NCBI GenBank assembly: GCA_943327965.2 | Contig: CALPYQ020000130.1 | Coordinates: forward strand, 1 to 5,558 | Direction: 5' to 3' | Length of the DNA: 5,558 nucleotides | From: Singulisphaera sp. GP187 | Lineage (GTDB): Bacteria > Pseudomonadota > Gammaproteobacteria > Burkholderiales > Burkholderiaceae_C | Part shown: in pieces, positions 1-5,558 of the stretch | How the letters are laid out: each line of letters opens with the position of its first letter | Position numbering within the stretch: position 1 is the stretch's first letter | Translations under genes and position numbers: made by a program | Notes under the pieces: generated by a model | Seen by the model: only the letters and a program-made list of their open reading frames with translations | What the model was told of the DNA's origin: nothing | Database searches by the model: none

Positions 1-487
1 AACGTTGAACGCCTTGTTGTAAAGCCTCAAGCCTTTGCGTCAACTTGCGCACAATGGGGTAAATGCCCACCGCCACGGCCACGCCCACCAACAGCAACAT
101 CCAAACAAATCCATACGGAGGTCTGGCCCACCAGGGCGAAAGATCGCGTGGGCCACGGTTCATGAGACCTGACCGCATTTCGGGCCCCGGCCCCATGCCT
201 GGCGGTCTTCTGGGCAACACTAAATTGAGCTTTTGACCGTCTGCCAAAGTGACATCAAATGTCACACCCACGCCGCGTTGCAATTGCCCCGGCACTGTCT
301 GAATGATCTGGCCCTGTTCATTTCGAATTTGAAGTTCGCGCACACCTTGCGGGCCGTTTTGTACAGCATGCTCCATCGACAAGCTCCAAGCAAAGCCCAC
401 CAACAGCATGAGCACCGCCACGCCCAAAACGACAGCCAGCCAAATTCTCAAATACAAATGTTTAGCAACAGGTGCCAGCCAATTCAT
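1..487 (-). CDS. Sensor histidine kinase, N-terminal part (CpxA-like position), cut by window edge
   Basis: This is the start of a membrane sensor kinase that should phosphorylate the response regulator encoded just upstream. Translating the minus strand from the ATG at 487 gives 162 residues open to the window edge. A first membrane helix lies at about residues 15-37, a short periplasmic part at about 38-124, and a second helix at about 125-147. The start of a HAMP-type linker follows (YPIVRKLTQRLEALQQG). The kinase core with its phospho-histidine and ATP-binding motifs lies outside the window, so the kinase assignment rests on topology, the HAMP start and operon position. The start lies 9 bases after the regulator's stop, with only a weak AGAAG ribosome site, so the two are probably cotranscribed and translationally coupled. 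The periplasmic part is shorter than that of E. coli CpxA, and residues 93-124 are rich in Pro, Gly, Met and Arg. Calling it CpxA is inferred from the partner only. Confidence 0.88.
   Translation of the reverse strand, partial: MNWLAPVAKHLYLRIWLAVVLGVAVLMLLVGFAWSLSMEHAVQNGPQGVRELQIRNEQGQIIQTVPGQLQRGVGVTFDVTLADGQKLNLVLPRRPPGMGPGPEMRSGLMNRGPRDLSPWWARPPYGFVWMLLLVGVAVAVGIYPIVRKLTQRLEALQQGVQR
249..265. repeat. Perfect 7-bp inverted repeat inside the kinase gene
   Basis: GTGACAT and ATGTCAC form perfect arms around a 3-base centre (CAA). It lies within the coding sequence for the kinase periplasmic region, where it encodes a V-T-F-D-V-T stretch. The spacing does not fit a CRP site (TGTGA-N6-TCACA). 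No poly-T follows, so it is not a terminator. It may be a chance product of the repeated Val-Thr codons. Confidence 0.3.
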
Positions 488-496
488 GGTGCTTCT

Positions 497-1201
497 TCAC
501 TTTTGTTGTTTGGCAAAAACATAGCCCACACCGCGCACTGTCAAAATTCGCTCGGGGGCTTTGTGATCGTCTTCAATGGCCATCCGAATTCGTCCCATGT
601 GAACGTCGATGGATCGATCATAGGCTTCCAACTCTCGGCCCCGCACAGCTTCCATAATTTGGTCACGCGTGAGGACACGGCCTGCTCGCTCTGCAATGGC
701 GACCAACAAATCAAACTGATAAGAGGTTAAGTCGCACAGCTTGCCACCGACCATGACCGTTCGCGAGTCTCTGTCAATTTCTAAACTGCCAAAGGTCATT
801 TTGGTGTGACTGTCATTGCCAGCACTTGATTTGCGTCGCAAGATGGCTTTGATGCGTGCCAACAATTCTCTGGGCTCAAAAGGCTTGGGCAAATAATCGT
901 CTGCGCCCAACTCAAGACCCACGATGCGGTCCATGGGATCGCCTTTGGCGGTCAGCATCAAAATGGCCGTTTGTGATTGGGGATTGGGCAAGGCTCTGAT
1001 TTTTTGGCACACCTGCAAACCATCGATGTCCGGCAACATCAAATCCAAAATGATCAAATCAACCGAATGCTTTTGCAGGTGCGCTAAGCCCGTTGCGCCA
1101 TCACCACAATGCGCAAAGCCATAGCCCGATTGGCGCAGGTAATCACCGACCATCAGCGCCAAGCGGTCGTCGTCTTCAATCATCAAAATTTGTATGGTCA
1201 T
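497..1201 (-). CDS. cpxR: OmpR-family response regulator, CpxR-like
   Basis: This is a DNA-binding response regulator of 234 residues. The receiver domain (about 1-120) shows the acidic pocket E9-D10-D11, phosphoacceptor D53 (ILDLMLPD), T84 and K106 (YLPKPF). A winged-helix domain (about 135-232) ends in the typical TVRGVGYVF. The stretch DRIVGLELGADDYLPKPF and the C-terminal part around YDRSIDVHMGRIR closely match remembered E. coli CpxR, which suggests a role in envelope stress control; orthology is inferred. I chose the ATG at 1201 because the protein then begins MTIQILMIEDD, as family members do. The frame extends to a GTG at 1240, but that adds 13 atypical residues and has no ribosome site. 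The kinase follows 9 bases downstream. A CpxR-box-like direct repeat about 90 bases upstream of the start suggests autoregulation. Confidence 0.93.
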   Translation of the reverse strand: MTIQILMIEDDDRLALMVGDYLRQSGYGFAHCGDGATGLAHLQKHSVDLIILDLMLPDIDGLQVCQKIRALPNPQSQTAILMLTAKGDPMDRIVGLELGADDYLPKPFEPRELLARIKAILRRKSSAGNDSHTKMTFGSLEIDRDSRTVMVGGKLCDLTSYQFDLLVAIAERAGRVLTRDQIMEAVRGRELEAYDRSIDVHMGRIRMAIEDDHKAPERILTVRGVGYVFAKQQK

Positions 1202-1288
1202 GCCCTGCCAACGAACGGGTCGAAAATTGCTACAACTCACATGATGCGCCTAGACGGCACACATCCTGTCCAATTCTTTTGAAGTCTG

Positions 1289-1304
1289 CGTAAAGTTTCG
1301 TAAA
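1289..1304 (-). promoter_or_regulatory. CpxR-box-like direct repeat upstream of the response regulator
   Basis: The plus strand reads CGTAAAGTTTCGTAAA, a perfect tandem of CGTAAA with a 10-bp period. This contains GTAAA-N5-GTAAA, the consensus CpxR box known from E. coli. It sits in the 108-base gap between the ampG stop and the regulator start, centred about 96 bases before the ATG. A 10-bp direct repeat is what a head-to-tail OmpR-family dimer binds. No convincing -35/-10 pair was found; a weak CATCAT hexamer on the minus strand (1241-1246) would put the box centre near -63. Binding is inferred, not shown. Confidence 0.6.
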
Positions 1305-1309
1305 TTGAT

Positions 1310-2647
1310 TCAGGCCGGGGGGCTCTCTTTGGCTTGAAAGCGCCACGCCAGCGCTACCAAAATCAACACGGGCATGCCCAATAAAGCCGTGGCATTGAAG
1401 AAGTTGGCATAGCCGTAAGCATTGACGAAGTCGCCAGAAAAACCTGCAATGAATTTTGGCAAGAGCAGCATCATGGAGCTGAGCAATGCGTATTGTGTGG
1501 CCGAGTATTGAATGTTGGTCAGTGACGACAAGTAGGCAATGAAAGCCGCAGAGGCAATACCACTGGCCAAATTATCGGCAGACACCACCAAGATGAGTGC
1601 ATGCACATCGTGGCCATGTCCGCTTAACCAGGCAAACAGCAAATTGCTCAGAGCGCTCATGATGGCGCCCAACATCAAAATGCGCATCACACCCCAACGC
1701 AAGGCCATGACGCCGCCCACAAAGGCGCCCAATAAAGTCATCAGCACGCCATACACTTTGGTCACGCTGGCAACCTCGGCCTTGGTATAACCCATGTCCA
1801 CATAAAAGGGGTTGGCCATGATGCCCATCACGACATCGCTGATGCGATAGACCGCAATCAAACTCAAAATTAAAACCGCTTGCCACCGATACCTTTTGAG
1901 GAAGTCGGCAAAGGGTTCGACCAAGGCACCCTGCAACCACTCCTTTGCGTTGCGTGCGGGTGGCAACTCAGCCTGAACCGGCTCTTTGGAAATTAACACC
2001 GTGAACAAGCCCACCGCCATGCTGGCCGCCATGACCAAATAAGCCGCCTGCCAAGCGGCCTGCACATAGCCCGCCGAGTTGTCGCCCTGAACCCAAGCCG
2101 CCACCCACAAAACGCCCGCACCCGCCCAAATCATGGCCAAGCGATAGCCCGTTTGGTAGCTGGCGGCCAAGGCCGCTTGCTGCGTGGGCTCTGCCGATTC
2201 AATTCGAAAAGCATCCAAGGCAATGTCTTGGGTGGCCGAACCCACGGCAACCAACAAGGCACACCACACCACGGGCCCCAAAGTTTGACGTGGGTCGCTG
2301 ATGGCCATGCCCACCAAACCAATGATCACCATGAACTGTGCCAACAACAACCAACTTCTACGGCGACCCAATTGGCGCGTGAAGTAGGGAATGGGCATGC
2401 GATCAACCAAGGGCGCCCAGACCCACTTGAACGCATAAGCCAGCCCCACCCAACTCAAATAACCAATGGTGCTGCGGTCGATGCCCGCCTCGCGCAATCT
2501 GAAACTCAAGGTGCCCAACACCAGCAGCAAAGGGAGCCCCGCCGCAAAGCCTAAAAAAAGCATGCGCAAACTGGCAGGCTGCAAATAAATGCGCCACGAG
2601 GCCAACCAGGAAAATGAGGCGGTGTCTGAGTTAGGCTTTTCATTCAT
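1310..2647 (-). CDS. ampG: AmpG-type muropeptide permease (MFS transporter)
   Basis: This is an inner-membrane major facilitator protein of 445 residues. AmpG proteins import GlcNAc-anhydroMurNAc muropeptides from the periplasm for peptidoglycan recycling. Family marks include GFAAGLPLLLVLGTLSFRL (about 33-51), the segment through FKWVWAPLVDR (about 73-83), GRRRSWLL in the loop between helices 2 and 3 (about 94-101), and ATQDIALDAFR (138-148). The last matches the E. coli AmpG segment ASQDIVFDAWK as I recall it. About a dozen hydrophobic segments fill the rest. A TTG 15 bases upstream (2662) is also in frame, but ATG 2647 is preferred because a promoter-like element ends just before it. No ampR or ampC is present in the window. 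No hairpin terminator follows the stop, so some readthrough into the response regulator gene is possible. Confidence 0.92.
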   Translation of the reverse strand: MNEKPNSDTASFSWLASWRIYLQPASLRMLFLGFAAGLPLLLVLGTLSFRLREAGIDRSTIGYLSWVGLAYAFKWVWAPLVDRMPIPYFTRQLGRRRSWLLLAQFMVIIGLVGMAISDPRQTLGPVVWCALLVAVGSATQDIALDAFRIESAEPTQQAALAASYQTGYRLAMIWAGAGVLWVAAWVQGDNSAGYVQAAWQAAYLVMAASMAVGLFTVLISKEPVQAELPPARNAKEWLQGALVEPFADFLKRYRWQAVLILSLIAVYRISDVVMGIMANPFYVDMGYTKAEVASVTKVYGVLMTLLGAFVGGVMALRWGVMRILMLGAIMSALSNLLFAWLSGHGHDVHALILVVSADNLASGIASAAFIAYLSSLTNIQYSATQYALLSSMMLLLPKFIAGFSGDFVNAYGYANFFNATALLGMPVLILVALAWRFQAKESPPA

Positions 2648-2653
2648 GTCGAC

Positions 2654-2681
2654 ATTATCCAAGTCTGTGAAGGATTTCCAA
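2654..2681 (-). promoter_or_regulatory. Candidate sigma-70 promoter for ampG
   Basis: On the minus strand TTGGAA (2676-2681) is followed after 16 bases by GATAAT (2654-2659), matching 4/6 and 5/6 of the consensus. Transcription would start about 7 bases downstream, at or next to the ATG at 2647, giving a leaderless or nearly leaderless mRNA. No good ribosome site precedes that ATG, which fits. Short hexamers of this quality occur by chance, so this is only a candidate. Confidence 0.4.
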
Positions 2682-2692
2682 AGCCATGGGTC

Positions 2693-2720
2693 TTGAAATA
2701 TGGGGATGTGCCACTATGAT
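2693..2720 (+). promoter_or_regulatory. Candidate sigma-70 promoter for the M48 protease gene
   Basis: TTGAAA (2693-2698) and TATGAT (2715-2720) each match 5/6 of the consensus and are separated by 16 bases. Predicted initiation is at about 2727-2728, exactly where an in-frame ATG lies (2728). The element lies downstream of the most upstream ATG (2686), which argues against that start. Its -35 faces the candidate ampG -35 back to back, 11 bases apart, across a CCATGG palindrome (2684-2689). Confidence 0.45.
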
Positions 2721-2727
2721 TCTGACC

Positions 2728-3642
2728 ATGTGTTGGCTTTGCTTCCCGAATCAAGAACTTCCTGATACCGCCCCATCAGACCCGCAAGGGCAGCCTGATT
2801 TGTCGCGGCGGGCGTTCATGCACTCTGCGCGTTGGGGCGCAGGCTTAGGCCTGAGTGCTTTGATTGCGTCGCAGGCCCATGCGCAAGTTGATGTGGGTCA
2901 ATCCTCCAACATGCGAAAACTCATTCCAGTTGAAACCCTCGAAGCCTCTGCACGGCAACAATATCGACAAACTTTGAGCGATGCCAATGGCAAAGGTGCG
3001 TTGGCCCCAGACGACTACCCACAACTGCAACGCTTAAGGGCCATTGCCAACCGGTTGATTCCTTACACCGCCCAATGGAACCCCGATTCTCGGAAGTGGA
3101 AATGGGAAGTCAATTTGATTGGCAGCAATCAAATTAATGCGTGGTGCATGCCCGGTGGCAAAATTGCTTTTTACACAGGCATCTTGGATCAACTCAAATT
3201 GACCGACGACGAAGTGGCCATGATCATGGGTCACGAAATGGCCCATGCACTGCGTGAACATGCCCGCGAAAGAATGGCCAAATCCAAAGCCACTGGCTTG
3301 GGTTTGTCGGTTGCTTCTCAATTGCTAGGCTTGGGCCAATTGGGCGATGTGGCGGCCAACATGGGCACCCAATTGCTAACCCTGAAATACGGCCGAGACG
3401 ACGAAACAGAGGCCGATTTGGTTGGTTTGGAAATTGCGGCGCGTGGCGGCTTTAAACCTGAAGCCAGTGTGCAACTGTGGAAAAAAATGTTGAGCGCAAC
3501 AGGCGGTGGTAAAGGTCAACCCAGCTTTTTGTCAACGCACCCCAGTGGCAACAACCGCATTCAAGAGTTGGAGGCCAATTTGCCCAAGGTGGCGCATTTG
3601 TATGCGCAAGCCGTTCAATCCAATTCGCGCCCCTTGAATTGA
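2728..3642 (+). CDS. M48-family zinc metalloprotease with Tat signal peptide
   Basis: This is a periplasmic zinc protease of family M48 (relatives include BepA, LoiP/YcaL and HtpX), which act in envelope protein quality control. From ATG 2728 it has 304 residues. SRRAFM (26-31), a hydrophobic run (about 37-47) and AHA|Q (cleavage after 52) form a twin-arginine signal. NAWCMPGGKIAFYTGIL (137-153) is a family block. HEMAH supplies zinc ligands H169 and H173 and catalytic E170. ETEAD supplies E226 as probable third ligand, with D230. No transmembrane helix besides the signal is obvious, nor TPR repeats as in BepA. The start is uncertain. ATG 2686 has AAGGA 11 bases upstream but adds an odd hydrophobic N-terminus and lies upstream of the candidate promoter. 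TTG 2800 has AAGGG 9 bases upstream and would give MSRRAF. The substrate is unknown. Divergent from ampG and convergent with gloC. Confidence 0.9.
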   Translation: MCWLCFPNQELPDTAPSDPQGQPDLSRRAFMHSARWGAGLGLSALIASQAHAQVDVGQSSNMRKLIPVETLEASARQQYRQTLSDANGKGALAPDDYPQLQRLRAIANRLIPYTAQWNPDSRKWKWEVNLIGSNQINAWCMPGGKIAFYTGILDQLKLTDDEVAMIMGHEMAHALREHARERMAKSKATGLGLSVASQLLGLGQLGDVAANMGTQLLTLKYGRDDETEADLVGLEIAARGGFKPEASVQLWKKMLSATGGGKGQPSFLSTHPSGNNRIQELEANLPKVAHLYAQAVQSNSRPLN

Positions 3643-4281
3643 TCAGGTACCGCCCACATACGGGTTGCTACGGCGTTCTCTGCCAAATGTACTTTCAGGG
3701 CCGTGGCCAGGAATAAATACCGTGTCGTCGCCCATCGGCCACAGTCGCTGCGTAATGCTGGCAATTAAGGTGTCGTGGTCGCCTTGCGGAAAATCAGTGC
3801 GGCCAATGCTGCCCGCAAACAAAACATCGCCCACAAAGGCGCGCTTGATTTCGGGTGAATAAAACACCACATGGCCTGGCGTGTGGCCTGGGCAATGCCT
3901 GACGTTCAAGGTGTGTGCGCCCAACTCAACGGTGTCGCCATCTTGCAACCATCGTGTGGGTGTAAATACTTCGGCATCGGGAAACTGAAACATGCGACCT
4001 TGATCGGACAAACGGTCAATCCAAAACTGGTCCCCTGGGTGCGGGCCCACGATGGGCAAACCGAGTGTGCGCGCTAGGACCGCGGTACCACCCGCATGGT
4101 CAATGTGCGCATGCGTCAGCCAAATTTGCTCGAGTTTTAATTTTCTTCTTTCGACTTCTTCAAGTATGAGGTGCAAATCGCCACCCGGGTCGATGACGGC
4201 CGCCTGCAGGCTTTGATCGTCCCACACCAAAGAACAGTTTTGCTGAAATGGTGTGACAGGAATGGTTTGGTACTGAAGCAT
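3643..4281 (-). CDS. gloC: Type II glyoxalase, metallo-beta-lactamase fold hydrolase
   Basis: This is a cytoplasmic metal-dependent hydrolase of 212 residues, close in length to E. coli GloC (YcbL, about 215). GloC hydrolyses S-lactoylglutathione to D-lactate and glutathione in methylglyoxal detoxification. All expected metal ligands are present: H57, H59, D61 and H62 in THAHIDH, H133 in CPGHTPGH, D152 in VGDVLF and H193 in IPGHGP. IPVTPFQQNCSL (7-18), GRTDFPQGDH (160-169) and the GRERRSNPY tail also fit this subgroup. ATG 4281 is chosen because it gives MLQYQTIPVT, matching the usual short N-terminus; an in-frame TTG at 4293 would add four residues. Neither has a clear ribosome site. Its stop codon directly abuts the stop of the convergent protease gene. 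Persulfide dioxygenases share the fold and cannot be wholly excluded without alignment. Confidence 0.92.
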   Translation of the reverse strand: MLQYQTIPVTPFQQNCSLVWDDQSLQAAVIDPGGDLHLILEEVERRKLKLEQIWLTHAHIDHAGGTAVLARTLGLPIVGPHPGDQFWIDRLSDQGRMFQFPDAEVFTPTRWLQDGDTVELGAHTLNVRHCPGHTPGHVVFYSPEIKRAFVGDVLFAGSIGRTDFPQGDHDTLIASITQRLWPMGDDTVFIPGHGPESTFGRERRSNPYVGGT

Positions 4282-4321
4282 GGTGAAATTCAATCATTTC
4301 ATTCGGTTTCAACGCTCTTCA

Positions 4322-4338
4322 ATTGCAAGTGATTGCAA
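4322..4338. repeat. Helically phased TTGCAA repeat in the gloC/HlyD divergent spacer
   Basis: ATTGCAA occurs twice (4322-4328 and 4332-4338) with a 10-bp period. Because TTGCAA is itself a palindrome, the pair is both a direct and an inverted repeat. It lies in the 109-base spacer between the divergent starts of gloC and the membrane fusion protein gene. It could be an operator for one or both genes, or the two hexamers could serve as weak -35 elements; no matching -10 was convincing. Function is unproven. Confidence 0.35.
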
Positions 4339-4390
4339 CAACGAAGATGATTTAAGTGCGTATTGTGAGGGTTCTTTCTTTCAAAGCACC

Positions 4391-5558
4391 ATGCAAAGCT
4401 CACTTTTTCGCACCGAAGTTACCCAAGCCAAGCAGGCCTCCTGGCTGGGCAGTATTCATTTGGCGCACAAACCACAATTCAGCCTCATCGCTTGCATTGC
4501 TTTGGCCTTGGCCGGTGCATTGGTGGCATTTGGTGCATGGGGCAAAGTGGCACGCAAGGTTCGCATCACTGGGGTCTTAGTGCCCCCGCAAGGCATGCTC
4601 GAACTCAGTGCCGGCGCGGCAGGTGTGTTGTCACACATTGCCATCCAACAGGGGCAGCCCGTGTCTGCGGGTCAAACATTGTTTGTGTTCAACACCGACA
4701 AAGTCAGCTCACACGGCAGCACCACCGCCTTGTTAGACGCACAGCTGTCAGAACGTCAACGCACGCTTTTGGCGGAGCGTCAAGCCAGACAAGCTCAGCA
4801 TCAACTGCGTGTCAGCAGTTTGGCGTCTCGCTTTCGCACTTTGGGCCTAGAACTCGTTCAATCGCAGCAAGAGCAAGCCCTCTTATTGCGCCGCGTTGAG
4901 TTGTCACAAAAAACTTGGCGCCGTTATCAGCAAATGAGCACCGAAGGATTTGTGTCCGAGATTCAGTCACAAAACAAACAAGAAGAACTTCTGGACCTCA
5001 ACGTTCGTCAAGAAGTCACTCAGCGCAACATTTTGGCATTGCAACGCGAGCAAGACAGCACCCACTCCGAACAGCTCAGTTTGGTCAAACAATTTCAAAT
5101 TGAATTGAGTCAACTCGACAGAACGCTGGCCAGCCTTCAGCAAGAACTGGTAGAAAACCAGTCCCGCAAATCGAGCAGCCTCATAGCGCCCCAACCGGGT
5201 GTTGTCAGTACGCTCCATGTGCCATTGGGTGCTTTTATTCAAGCGGGCCAAACGGTTGCCAGCTTTATTCCGCAAGCCAGTCCGTCTTCAGAAACTGCAC
5301 AGGGTTTGATTGCCTATCTCTATGCACCCACCCGAACATCTGGCTTTGTCAAACCGGGCCAAGCGGTATGGATGCGCTTGTCCGCCTACCCCTACCAAAA
5401 ATTTGGCTTGTCCAAAGGCTTCATCACGCAAGTCAGTGGCACGCCCATAGCGCCGCAAGATTTACCGCATGGCCTTGGCACCGCGCTGTTGGCCAGCGCT
5501 CAAAGCAGCGAGCCGCTTTACAGAATTCAAGTTCAACTGGAAGCGCAGCACATGTTTG
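4391..5558 (+). CDS. HlyD-family membrane fusion protein, CvaA/RaxA type, 3' end cut off
   Basis: This is the periplasmic adaptor of a type I secretion system, linking an inner-membrane ABC exporter to an outer-membrane TolC-like channel. The frame runs from ATG 4391 to the window edge (389 residues, no stop), so only a few tens of residues are probably missing. It has a short cytoplasmic N-terminus with SLFRTEVTQAKQASWLGSI (4-22) and one membrane helix (about 31-50). A lipoyl-like half lies at about 60-101, long Gln/Glu/Leu/Arg-rich coiled coils at about 112-258, the second lipoyl half at about 264-294, then a beta-barrel region. The N-terminal block and YPYQKFGLSKGFITQVSG (333-350) through PIAPQDLP (352-359) resemble adaptors for double-glycine-leader peptides such as CvaA and RaxA. 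A C39-peptidase ABC transporter would be expected downstream. The frame is open back to ATG 4280, but that extension would overlap gloC and looks unlike the family. No ribosome site is clear. Confidence 0.88.
   Translation, partial: MQSSLFRTEVTQAKQASWLGSIHLAHKPQFSLIACIALALAGALVAFGAWGKVARKVRITGVLVPPQGMLELSAGAAGVLSHIAIQQGQPVSAGQTLFVFNTDKVSSHGSTTALLDAQLSERQRTLLAERQARQAQHQLRVSSLASRFRTLGLELVQSQQEQALLLRRVELSQKTWRRYQQMSTEGFVSEIQSQNKQEELLDLNVRQEVTQRNILALQREQDSTHSEQLSLVKQFQIELSQLDRTLASLQQELVENQSRKSSSLIAPQPGVVSTLHVPLGAFIQAGQTVASFIPQASPSSETAQGLIAYLYAPTRTSGFVKPGQAVWMRLSAYPYQKFGLSKGFITQVSGTPIAPQDLPHGLGTALLASAQSSEPLYRIQVQLEAQHMF

Noticed and set aside
233..730. 165-codon open frame on the plus strand
   Set aside because: It lies antisense across the kinase start and the response regulator, both clear families. 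Its translation is His/Gln/Ser-rich with no recognisable domain, as expected of a shadow frame.
1202..1240. GTG-initiated 13-residue extension of the response regulator
   Set aside because: It has no ribosome site, and family members start a few residues before the acidic pocket, as ATG 1201 does.
1572..1940. 122-codon open frame on the minus strand
   Set aside because: It is an alternate frame wholly inside ampG, with a Cys/Arg/Gly-rich translation and no domain.
2153..2554. 133-codon open frame on the plus strand
   Set aside because: It is antisense to ampG, and its translation looks like a low-complexity shadow (Gln/His/Arg-rich).
4280..4390. In-frame N-terminal extension of the membrane fusion protein from ATG 4280 (37 residues)
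   Set aside because: It would overlap the gloC start codon, consume the whole divergent spacer, and give an N-terminus unlike the family, which starts near the LFR motif.
4294..4390. Search for a small precursor peptide gene next to the secretion adaptor
   Set aside because: The spacer holds no start-to-stop frame with a double-glycine leader or hydrophobic core; any cargo gene must lie outside the window.
4492..4899. 135-codon open frame on the plus strand
   Set aside because: It lies in another frame within the membrane fusion protein gene, which is supported by helix, coiled coils and family motifs. The Ala/Arg/Ser/Thr-rich translation is a shadow.
4967..5275. 102-codon open frame on the minus strand
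   Set aside because: It is antisense within the coiled-coil part of the membrane fusion protein; no ribosome site or domain was seen.

Overview
The window looks like ordinary chromosome from a betaproteobacterium, most likely Burkholderiales and perhaps a freshwater Comamonadaceae. This is inferred from moderate GC content, codon usage, and the protein families seen; no rRNA or other taxonomic marker is present. Genes are packed tightly, and no tRNA, rRNA, CRISPR array, insertion sequence or phage gene is visible. No stretch longer than about 110 bases lacks a gene.

Left part, minus strand (1-2647): a two-component operon encodes a CpxR-like OmpR-family response regulator followed 9 bases later by a sensor histidine kinase. 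Only the N-terminal 162 residues of the kinase lie inside the window. Upstream in the same direction is an AmpG-type muropeptide permease. The 108-base gap between ampG and the regulator carries a perfect match to the enterobacterial CpxR box (GTAAA-N5-GTAAA), which suggests that the regulator controls its own operon.

Centre (2648-3642): transcription diverges. Two promoter-like elements sit back to back between ampG and a plus-strand M48 zinc metalloprotease. The protease carries a twin-arginine (Tat) signal peptide, so it should act in the periplasm. Each promoter-like element would start RNA almost exactly at an ATG.

Right part (3643-5558): the protease gene converges on gloC, a type II glyoxalase of the metallo-beta-lactamase fold, with stop codons directly abutting. 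After a 109-base divergent spacer with a helically phased TTGCAA repeat, a plus-strand gene encodes nearly all of a HlyD-family membrane fusion protein of the CvaA/RaxA peptide-export type. It runs off the right edge.

Taken together, regulator/kinase, muropeptide permease and periplasmic protease form a plausible envelope-maintenance neighbourhood. The adaptor at the right edge probably begins a type I (peptide or bacteriocin-like) secretion locus whose transporter and cargo lie outside the window. I see no clearly new system here. The most checkable observations are the CpxR box, the protease start and Tat signal, and the truncated peptide-export adaptor.
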